NCBI GenBank assembly: GCA_015060405.1
Contig: SUYN01000010.1
Span: 1 to 64,000, forward strand
DNA: 64,000 nt
Direction of reading: 5' to 3'
Origin: Bacteroidales bacterium
GTDB lineage: Bacteria > Bacteroidota > Bacteroidia > Bacteroidales > UBA932
The position numbers and the translations under genes were made by a program. This document shows positions 24,920 through 32,410 of the stretch, one piece after another. Below the pieces are notes generated by a model, which was given only the letters and a program-made list of their open reading frames with translations, was not told the DNA's origin and searched no databases. Each line of letters opens with the position of its first letter. Positions within the stretch are counted from its first letter, which is position 1.

Positions 24920-26731
24920 ATGAAGATGAAAAAATATCTGATAATCATAGCTGCCGCAGCTCTTGCCTTCGCTTCTTGTGATATGCTTGACAAGAAACCT
25001 TTGGCTGAGATGTCTCCTGAGTCTTACTTCAAGACTGAGCAGGACCTGCAGCTTTTCTCAAACACGTTCTACAACAACCTCCTTCCTAAGTCACCATATG
25101 GCTACCAGAGCGACCATTATGTGAAGCAGACAATGTCTGACGAGCTTCATGGCGGTTCTTACCGTGTCGTTCCTGAATCAGGTTCCGGCTGGTCTTGGGG
25201 TGACCTCAGAAAGATGAACACCCTTCTCGCGTACATCGACAACTGCGAGGATGAGGGTGCCATCGTGGAGTACACGGCTCTTACCAAGTTCTTCAGGACT
25301 TTCTTCTATTTCGAGAAAGTGAAGAGATTCGGTGATGTTCCATGGATTGAAGTAGAGCTCGGCTCTGCAGACGAGGCTCTCTGGAATCCGAGAGACAACC
25401 GTGAGGTTGTGATGCAGCATATGCTCGAGGATATCAACTATGCCATCGAGAACCTTCCTGCACCTACATCTCAGTTCCGTGTGAACAAGTACACAGCTCT
25501 TGCACTCAAGGCTCAGTTCTGCCTCTTCGAGGGTACATTCAGAAAGTATCACGCAGGTGAGTCTACATTGAAGACCCTTCCTGCTGATGCGGCTGACTAC
25601 ACCTTCTATCTCGAGCAGGCGGCAGCTGCTGCAAAGGAAATCATGGATGCGGGCAAGTACACCCTCTATTCAACAGGAAAGCCAGACCAGGACTATCGCG
25701 ACATGTTCGTTCTCGAGGACTGCGAGAGCAACAAGGAGCACATCCTTTCAATCAAGTTCGATTATGGTCTTTCAATATTCCACAACGGAACAGCTTACGG
25801 ACTCCTTCCTTCACAGGGCCGTATCGGTGCAACAAGAAAGTTCATCGACAGCTATCTCATGAAGGACGGTTCACGCTTCACCGACAAGCCAGGTTATGAG
25901 TCTCTCGAGTTCGCGGCTCAGGTTGCTGACCGTGACCCTCGTCTTGCACAGTCTTTCCGTACTCCGGGCTACACCCGTATCGACGGTACTGACATCCTTG
26001 CACCGGATCTTTCTTCAAGCTGCACAGGCTACCAGACCATCAAGTGGGTCATGTCTGCAAAGGCTAACGGTGGCGACTCTGACCGTGTAGACCGCTCTAC
26101 AAGCGACCTCCCTGTTTATCGTCTCGGTGAGATCCTTCTCATCTATGCAGAGGCAAAGGCTGAACTCGGACAGCTCACACAGGATGACCTCAACAAGTCT
26201 GTCAACCTCCTCCGTAAGAGAGTCGGCATGCCAAGCCTTACAATGGACGTGACTGCTGACCCATATCTTACCAACCCTGCAACAGGTTACACCAACTCGA
26301 AGCTCCTTTCTTCAAGCCAGCTTGCCCTCATCCTCGAGATCCGTCGTGAGAGAGCGATCGAAATGGCCCAGGAGGGCAACACACGCTGGTATGACCTCAT
26401 CCGTTGGAGAGAAGGCAAATGCGTTGACCAGCCATTCTACGGTATCTACTTCCCAGGTCCTGGCGAGTATGACATCAACGGTGACGGCAAGCTTGACTAC
26501 TGCCTCTATGAGGGTGACGTGAAGCCGGATTCAAAGGCTACTTCAGTGCTTAAGATCGGCTCTGAAATCCTTCTCAGCAATGGCTCGAACGGTTATGTGG
26601 AGCCACATAAGGGCGAAACTCACAGCTTCAATGAAAACAGAGACTACTATTATCCGATTCCGATCAATGAGCGTTCACTCAACAGGAACCTCACTCAGAA
26701 CGAAGGATGGGATGACGGTCTTGACTTTTAA
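24920..26731 (+). CDS. SusD/RagB family nutrient-binding lipoprotein
   Basis: A 603-residue surface lipoprotein. Signal peptide ends LAFASC (Cys about 19), and the mature start DMLDKKPLAEMSPESYFKTE is the classic SusD opening. The helical TPR-like scaffold follows (LRKMNTLLAYIDNCED, FRTFFYFEKVKRFGDVPWIE), and the C-terminal hallmark RRERAIEMAQEGNTRWYDLI, then RWREGK, is intact. It pairs with the SusC gene 23 bases upstream as the substrate-capturing lid. Its length is somewhat greater than the usual 500-560 residues. The ligand cannot be read from sequence; context suggests a phosphate-containing substrate. Confidence 0.96.
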   Translation: MKMKKYLIIIAAAALAFASCDMLDKKPLAEMSPESYFKTEQDLQLFSNTFYNNLLPKSPYGYQSDHYVKQTMSDELHGGSYRVVPESGSGWSWGDLRKMNTLLAYIDNCEDEGAIVEYTALTKFFRTFFYFEKVKRFGDVPWIEVELGSADEALWNPRDNREVVMQHMLEDINYAIENLPAPTSQFRVNKYTALALKAQFCLFEGTFRKYHAGESTLKTLPADAADYTFYLEQAAAAAKEIMDAGKYTLYSTGKPDQDYRDMFVLEDCESNKEHILSIKFDYGLSIFHNGTAYGLLPSQGRIGATRKFIDSYLMKDGSRFTDKPGYESLEFAAQVADRDPRLAQSFRTPGYTRIDGTDILAPDLSSSCTGYQTIKWVMSAKANGGDSDRVDRSTSDLPVYRLGEILLIYAEAKAELGQLTQDDLNKSVNLLRKRVGMPSLTMDVTADPYLTNPATGYTNSKLLSSSQLALILEIRRERAIEMAQEGNTRWYDLIRWREGKCVDQPFYGIYFPGPGEYDINGDGKLDYCLYEGDVKPDSKATSVLKIGSEILLSNGSNGYVEPHKGETHSFNENRDYYYPIPINERSLNRNLTQNEGWDDGLDF

Positions 26732-26753
26732 CAATTAAACAATTAAAGAGATT

Positions 26754-29006
26754 ATGAGATTTATCAAGAATCTATATAGATCAGCCTTGGCAGCAGTAGC
26801 CGGTGTGCTTGCACTCACCGGCTGCCAGCCAGAGGAGTCTCCGCTTTCAAGAGCCATCCTGACAAGTGTTTCAGGAATGCAGTTCGCAGCTCAGAATGCG
26901 GAGCCGCAGACCATTACGGTTTATGCTGATGCAGACTGGACAGTAGAGGCTCCTGAGTGGGTTACAGTGGATGTGACTTCAGGCAGCCGTACAATGGACG
27001 TCACAGTGTCGGTTGCTGACAACCTTCGTGACGGTGCTCTTGACAATCCTAAGAAGGATACCATCATATTCAGAGGATACAATCTTCTTTCTAATGCATA
27101 CGTGATCGTGTCACAGGACGGTGACAAGTACAGGGACGTTCCTGCAACTGACATCTCAGGAATCCTTTCTATGAAGGATGAGGATGTCGTCATCCTTGAC
27201 GAGACTCAGGTAGTTGCGGTTTCATCAAAAGGTTTCGTGGTGTCAGACGGCGCAGCTAGTGTGTTCGTACTCAGTTCCGAGACAGTTGCAGTAGGCGACA
27301 AGGTCAATGTGAAGGGTTCAAAGGGTACTTTGAATGAACTCGCAGCTGTTACCATCTGCGACGAAGTTGAAATTGTCGGCGACGCTGCAGTTACTTATCC
27401 TGCAACTTCTGACATCACTGCATCTCTTGATGCATATGCTGCTACCAAGATGGAATATGTAGAGGTTACAGGTACACTTGACGGTGCAAATGTAGTTGTA
27501 GAGGGTGCTGCTAAGGTAGCTGCTGTTCTCGATGCAACTGCAGATTTCAACCTTTCATCTCTCAATGGTCACAACGTGACTATCAATGGTTACAGCGCAG
27601 GTGTGACAGCTTCTCTCGTTAACGTTATAGTTACTGAGATCGTTGACCTCGGTGTTGATGAGATCATCTACTACTCTGATAACTTCGAGTGGATTTCTCC
27701 AATGGCTCTTGCAGATGGCGCAGGCGATGCAGTCGGCACAAATGACCCAACTGCGAATGCTCTTAACGTATGGAAGATGGCTTCAAGCGCAGATTTCTTC
27801 GCTAAGTTCAACGAGATCGGTTACCAGTATCTTTACAGTACAGTGGGTATGACTGAGTTCCAGCCAGGTCCTGCACAGGAGCCTAACTCAAGTGTAGGTA
27901 AGGACGGTTCGCTCTACATCCAGTCTAACTACCTTAAGTTCGGCCAGACAAGCTATAGCGGTGCTCTCGTACTTCCTGCTCTTACTGCAATCCAGGGCGC
28001 AGCTAACATCCAGATCGAGTTCGACTGGTGCTGGCATGTGACAGGTGGTTATAAGCCAGACATTATGACTCTCTCAGTAGATGCTACTGTAGGTCAGTTC
28101 GCAGACACTGCGGCTCCTACAAGTGCAGCTCTTGAGTCATCTCAGTCAACTGTTGACGGCGAAAGTGCAATCCAGTGGCAGCACGTATGCATCATCCTTG
28201 ATGGCGCTACTGCTGAGACAGTCCTCACTATCCGTCCTACAAATGCTGACCCAGATGTACAGAACGCAGCAAGACACCAGAACAGATGGTATCTTGACAA
28301 CATCAAGATTACTGACGCTGGTGGCGCTGTAGTAACTCCACCGGCTGGAGGGTCACGTACACTTGCTGTGTTCCCATTCCCGAATGATCCTGAATTTACA
28401 GGAACTGGTGAAGGTGCAGGAACAAAGTGGAATCTTGAGGAAGGTTGGCTTCTTTCTGAGGATGGCAAGTCCAGATTGTCAGCTCACGAGATTCCGAAGG
28501 CCCTTACATATAAGTATGAGGCAAGAAACCCGGAGAAAGATGCTGAAGGCACTAAGGATCACGTGCGTGTCCTCGCTACAGGAATGCCTGTCGGTGGTTA
28601 TTGGCTCTTCACTGTTCCGGTAAAGGATATGCCTGCAGGTACTTATAATATTACTTATAATCACTCAGCATCTGCAACAGGTCCTAACTACTTCCTTATG
28701 GAAGTGTCTGTTGATGGACAGAACTGGGTTCCGGCAGGAGCACAGACCACAACCGAGACTTTCAAGGATGGTAGCAACGGACGCGAGGTGACTTGGACTT
28801 ATGCTCTTAATCAGGGAGGTGCCAATGCGGCTAATGTTGCTTGCACTGTGGATGTTGATTATACAGCTCCTGCACTTCCAGGCGAGAATACGCTTTATGT
28901 TAGAGCTAAGATCGCTGATGATATGGCATATGGTGCAACAAAAGCAATGGGTGGAAGTGGTACCAACCGTATCTGGGGACCTTGTGAAATTACTTTCACA
29001 GAGTAA
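26754..29006 (+). CDS. Surface lipoprotein with BACON-like and OB-fold domains
   Basis: A 750-residue lipoprotein (signal ends VLALTGC, Cys about 24). Residues 40-105 look like a BACON domain (AEPQTITVYADADWTVEAPE, WVTVDVTSGSRTMDVTVSV). Residues 125-290 read like tandem OB-fold repeats of the DUF5689 type (SKGFVVSDGAASVFVL, VGDKVNVKGSKGTLNE). The rest is beta-sandwich, with two similar modules rich in aromatic residues. It follows SusD by 22 bases and is followed by a strong terminator, so it occupies the usual place of the surface glycan-binding protein (SusE/F or SGBP) in Sus-like loci. A second binding protein for the SusCD substrate is likely. No catalytic residues are seen. Confidence 0.8.
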   Translation: MRFIKNLYRSALAAVAGVLALTGCQPEESPLSRAILTSVSGMQFAAQNAEPQTITVYADADWTVEAPEWVTVDVTSGSRTMDVTVSVADNLRDGALDNPKKDTIIFRGYNLLSNAYVIVSQDGDKYRDVPATDISGILSMKDEDVVILDETQVVAVSSKGFVVSDGAASVFVLSSETVAVGDKVNVKGSKGTLNELAAVTICDEVEIVGDAAVTYPATSDITASLDAYAATKMEYVEVTGTLDGANVVVEGAAKVAAVLDATADFNLSSLNGHNVTINGYSAGVTASLVNVIVTEIVDLGVDEIIYYSDNFEWISPMALADGAGDAVGTNDPTANALNVWKMASSADFFAKFNEIGYQYLYSTVGMTEFQPGPAQEPNSSVGKDGSLYIQSNYLKFGQTSYSGALVLPALTAIQGAANIQIEFDWCWHVTGGYKPDIMTLSVDATVGQFADTAAPTSAALESSQSTVDGESAIQWQHVCIILDGATAETVLTIRPTNADPDVQNAARHQNRWYLDNIKITDAGGAVVTPPAGGSRTLAVFPFPNDPEFTGTGEGAGTKWNLEEGWLLSEDGKSRLSAHEIPKALTYKYEARNPEKDAEGTKDHVRVLATGMPVGGYWLFTVPVKDMPAGTYNITYNHSASATGPNYFLMEVSVDGQNWVPAGAQTTTETFKDGSNGREVTWTYALNQGGANAANVACTVDVDYTAPALPGENTLYVRAKIADDMAYGATKAMGGSGTNRIWGPCEITFTE

Positions 29007-29031
29007 TCAGGTTCATACATACTGAAAATCA

Positions 29032-29062
29032 GTCGGCGTACAGTCTGTACGCCGGCTTTTTT
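29032..29062 (+). terminator. Strong intrinsic terminator ending the glpT-SusCD operon
   Basis: GTCGGCGTAC (29032-29041) and GTACGCCGGC (29047-29056) form a 10-bp stem with one G-T pair around a 5-nt loop, followed by six T residues. Confidence 0.85.
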
Positions 29063-29134
29063 GTAAATATATCCCTTTGCAAGGGTGGTAATAAACGGAA
29101 TAATCACTATCTTTATACGATTAAACCATGCGTT

Positions 29135-29677
29135 ATGAATGCTATCAAAAGAACCATTTTACTTGTTGCTTCAGTCTTTGTGCTGCAGCATCCGCTGGCG
29201 TCTGCTCAGGAGTCACCCGGAAGAGTAGGATTTACCGTCAATGAGGTTGCTCTCGGCGGCGGTTTCTACAATGACGGTCATGCATTGAAGCCGGTCTATG
29301 CGGCCTCGTACCTATTCGGCCGTCACTTCGACCAGCATTGGTATGCAGGTGTTTCTGCGACATGTGCTTTCTCCACTTACTATGCCGGTTACATCTACGA
29401 AGGCTCAAGAGTATACGACCACTCGTTTGGACTCCGTCTTCAGATGCACGGAAGGTACCACCTGCTTGAAAGCAAGTTTAGTCCATATATCGGAGCCGGT
29501 CTCGGAGGTGCGCATGTTCCGGGCGAAGATAAATTCATGTCGCCTTATGCATCATGCCAGCTCGGAGTACGCTGGATCCTTAACACTCATAACGTGATAG
29601 GCTTCAATGTAGGTCCCGGAGTCAGCACCAGGGGCTATAATGAACTCATGTTCAGGCTCACATTCGAATTCAATTAA
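29135..29677 (+). CDS. Small outer-membrane beta-barrel protein
   Basis: A 180-residue protein with a Sec signal peptide (to about residue 24, ASAQ) and alternating amphipathic strands: VGFTVNEVALGGGFYND, HWYAGVSATCAFSTYYAGY, FGLRLQMHGRYHL, FSPYIGAGLGGAH, HNVIGFNVGPGVS and LMFRLTFEFN. The last is a good barrel-closing strand. This fits an 8-stranded OmpX/OmpW-like porin-family barrel. It heads a second gene run with the MBL hydrolase (14 bases downstream) and two phosphoesterases. Role unknown; it may help exchange small molecules across the outer membrane or act structurally. Confidence 0.78.
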   Translation: MNAIKRTILLVASVFVLQHPLASAQESPGRVGFTVNEVALGGGFYNDGHALKPVYAASYLFGRHFDQHWYAGVSATCAFSTYYAGYIYEGSRVYDHSFGLRLQMHGRYHLLESKFSPYIGAGLGGAHVPGEDKFMSPYASCQLGVRWILNTHNVIGFNVGPGVSTRGYNELMFRLTFEFN

Positions 29678-29691
29678 TAAATACAATACAG

Positions 29692-30909
29692 ATGAGACGT
29701 TTATTTCTGACTTTGGCGGTTTTTGCCGCTGCTATCAACGGCCTTGCCGCGCAGGATCATCTTCCTGAGTGGAAGGAGGGTTATATGGACATCCACACCA
29801 TCGCTACCGGAAGGGGCGATGCCACTTTCATCGTCATGCCTGACGGTACGACTCTTATGATTGATGCCGGCGACAACGGCAAGCTCAAGGATCCGCAGCA
29901 TCCCGACACTACGAAGAGGGCCGGAGAGTGGCAGGCTGTCTATATGAAGAAGGTGATGGAGGATCTTCCGAACAAGACCAAGGTGGATTATGCTCTTATA
30001 ACTCATTTCCATGATGACCACATGGGGGCGGTGCGTCAGATGCTTCCGGGCAAGAACGGCTACGGCCTTTCCGGAATTACCCTCGTGGGAGAGTTCGTGG
30101 ATTTCGGCACGCTCATCGACCGCGCTTATCCTGACTATGATTTTCCGTCACCAAAGAAGATCAATGGCGCCAACAAGGGCTTCATGCCTGAATACCACAA
30201 GTTTGTGGAGTATAAGAAGTCTCAGGGAATGAAGGTCGAGAAGTTCGATGTAGGTGCCCTGAACCAGATAAGAATGGTTAATGACCCTAAGAAGTACAGG
30301 AAGAATTTCGAGATCCGCAACCTGGCTGCAAACGGTGAAGTCTGGACAGGCGAGGGAACAGCCGCTGCGAAGCAGTACAAGGGTGATCCTACCTTGTTCG
30401 ATGAGAATGTAAACTCTACCGCTCTTGTGATCACTTACGGCGATTTCAGATATTTCAACGGTGGAGACCTCAGCGGAGGAAACTGGGATATATACAAGTC
30501 AGACGAGCGAGACATGGAGACCCCTGTGGCGAAGGTCTGCGGAAACGTGGACGTCATCAAGGCGAACCATCATGGCTATTATGACACCTGCAACGGGTTC
30601 TTCATGAATACGCTTTCTCCTGAAGTCGTAGTCATTGATGCACGCAGCAACAACCATCCTGTTCCATCGACAATGACCAGAATGACAGATCCTCTCGTAT
30701 GGCCTGACCAGGGAGAGTTCTACATCACCGTAGACAAGGCACGTGAGAAGCTCAGCGAGGAGCTTTGGAGTCATTTCAAGCCTTGGGGCCATGTTGTAGT
30801 GAGAGTATATGAGGGTGGAAAGCAGTATCAGGTCTTCGTGCTTGATCCAGACAGGCTCGACTATCCTGTCAAGTATGTTTCCGAAATCAAGACAGCTGGA
30901 GTAGAATAA
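29692..30909 (+). CDS. Exported MBL-fold metallo-hydrolase (ComEC/Rec2-like)
   Basis: A 405-residue protein with a cleavable signal peptide (MRRLFLTLAVFAAAINGLAAQ). The metallo-beta-lactamase core shows GRGDATFIVMPDGTTLMIDAG, the metal motif HFHDDH (about residue 104-109), GGDLSGGN with a bridging Asp, and NHHGYYDTCN. This set is typical of the ComEC/Rec2 C-terminal-like MBL branch, whose members include phosphodiesterases. Lying 14 bases before a calcineurin-type phosphoesterase gene in this locus, it could hydrolyse a phosphodiester in the periplasm. The sequence alone does not fix the substrate. Confidence 0.85.
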   Translation: MRRLFLTLAVFAAAINGLAAQDHLPEWKEGYMDIHTIATGRGDATFIVMPDGTTLMIDAGDNGKLKDPQHPDTTKRAGEWQAVYMKKVMEDLPNKTKVDYALITHFHDDHMGAVRQMLPGKNGYGLSGITLVGEFVDFGTLIDRAYPDYDFPSPKKINGANKGFMPEYHKFVEYKKSQGMKVEKFDVGALNQIRMVNDPKKYRKNFEIRNLAANGEVWTGEGTAAAKQYKGDPTLFDENVNSTALVITYGDFRYFNGGDLSGGNWDIYKSDERDMETPVAKVCGNVDVIKANHHGYYDTCNGFFMNTLSPEVVVIDARSNNHPVPSTMTRMTDPLVWPDQGEFYITVDKAREKLSEELWSHFKPWGHVVVRVYEGGKQYQVFVLDPDRLDYPVKYVSEIKTAGVE

Positions 30910-30922
30910 TCACCGCAGGAAT

Positions 30923-32401
30923 ATGAAGAGGATATTGATGATTGCCCTTGCAGTCCTGGCCATGAGCACGGCTGCACAGGCGAGAAAGGTCACCGGAAAG
31001 GTGATTTCTGGCAAGGAAAAGATCTCTGGCGTGATCGTAACTGACGGCAGGAACTTCACACAGACAAGATCAAATGGAAAGTTCGCTTTCGAGATTGCTG
31101 ATGATGCAGAGTTCGTCTACATCGTGACACCTGCGGGATATGCAGGCGACTGGTCGTCAGGTGTTCCCGCTTTCTATCAGAGAGCCGAGGGAAAGGACAG
31201 TTTTGTTTTTGATCTCGTAAAGACAGATGACTCAGGTGATTACTCTATCATTGCCGTGAGCGACCCTCAGACCAAGACAAAGAAGCATTTCTCGCAGTTT
31301 TCTGCAGAGCCTATGGCTGACCTCTGCGAGGCTGCAGGCGGCCTGGAAGGCGCTGTGGCAGGCATCATTCTGGGCGACATATGCTGGGATTCGCTCGAGC
31401 TTCTTGAAGACTACAAGAAAGAGATAGTCCGCACAGGGGTGCCTTTCTATCCTGTTGTCGGCAACCACGACCACGAACTCGAAGCAAAGGGTGACCTTCA
31501 GACTACTGCTGAATACAGGAAGATGATGGGCCCGGAGAATTATGCATTCTGCCTTGGAAAGGACGTGGTCATAGTTCTTGACAATATCATCTACGACACC
31601 CAGAAGAAGTACAAGGAAGGCTATGCTCCTCATGTCCTGGCATTTGTGGAAGGCCTTGAAGAACTTCTTCCTGAAGATGCCGACCTCTATATCGCGCAAC
31701 ACGGAACCACTTACAGGTGGTTTGAGAAGGAACGATGGGTAGTCAGCACGACAGAACTTCTGGATATAGTCAAGGACCGCAAGGTCAGCTTCATCTCAGG
31801 CCATACCCATATTTCCAACAATATGATATATGGCGAGAATGTGGTGGAACACAATGTGGCTGCAATATGCGCCGCATGGTGGGATACATATTACTGTACA
31901 GACGGCACGCCATGCGGCTACAAGGTATTCACATGCAAGGACGGTCAGCTGGAGTGGTACTACAAGCCTGTCGGCAAGGAAAAGGACTACCAGGTGGAGT
32001 TCTTCATGCCTGGTGAACCGCCTCTCCATCCTGAATGCATAGTGGCTAACGTATGGGACTGGGATCCGGCATGGAAGGTCGAGTGGTTCGAGGACGGCAG
32101 GCCTATGGGAGTGCTCGAGCCGGTCTTCGATCTCTCGCCGAACTACATCAAGGACATAAATGCCGCATTCCAGGGAAAGAAGATCCCGGGTTACAAGCAG
32201 CCTCGTCTGAACTGGCATTATTTCGCAGCCGCACCATCAAAGGATGCGAAGACCGTGAAGATCGTAGTGACAAGCCGCTTCGGTCAGAAATGGGAGTGCA
32301 GCGTGGACATGGCTGAGTACGCCGGTGTCAAGGCAGAGCCGATGGCGGCTGACCTGCCGGAGAATGCTGTGCAGATGCTTAAGGATGACGGAATATTTTA
32401 A
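30923..32401 (+). CDS. Exported calcineurin-like phosphoesterase
   Basis: A 492-residue periplasmic protein (signal MKRILMIALAVLAMSTAAQA). A MetallophosN domain (about 22-100, KVTGKVISGKEKISGVIVTD) precedes the binuclear core: VSDPQTK (motif I, Asp with Gln where many family members have His), GDICWD, GNHDHE (about 180-185), AQHGTT and SGHTHI (about 292-297). A MetallophosC domain ends the protein. Its first 330 residues are clearly paralogous to the next protein, which carries an extra GDPD domain. It starts 13 bases after the MBL gene and ends 9 bases before the fusion gene. Probable phosphodiester or phosphomonoester hydrolase acting before or after the GDPD step. Confidence 0.88.
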   Translation: MKRILMIALAVLAMSTAAQARKVTGKVISGKEKISGVIVTDGRNFTQTRSNGKFAFEIADDAEFVYIVTPAGYAGDWSSGVPAFYQRAEGKDSFVFDLVKTDDSGDYSIIAVSDPQTKTKKHFSQFSAEPMADLCEAAGGLEGAVAGIILGDICWDSLELLEDYKKEIVRTGVPFYPVVGNHDHELEAKGDLQTTAEYRKMMGPENYAFCLGKDVVIVLDNIIYDTQKKYKEGYAPHVLAFVEGLEELLPEDADLYIAQHGTTYRWFEKERWVVSTTELLDIVKDRKVSFISGHTHISNNMIYGENVVEHNVAAICAAWWDTYYCTDGTPCGYKVFTCKDGQLEWYYKPVGKEKDYQVEFFMPGEPPLHPECIVANVWDWDPAWKVEWFEDGRPMGVLEPVFDLSPNYIKDINAAFQGKKIPGYKQPRLNWHYFAAAPSKDAKTVKIVVTSRFGQKWECSVDMAEYAGVKAEPMAADLPENAVQMLKDDGIF

Positions 32402-32410
32402 TGTATATAT

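Noticed and set aside
21624..29006. Ordinary polysaccharide utilisation locus
   Set aside because: No glycoside hydrolase, polysaccharide lyase, sulfatase or hybrid two-component sensor is present. The neighbours are phosphoesterases and GlpT.
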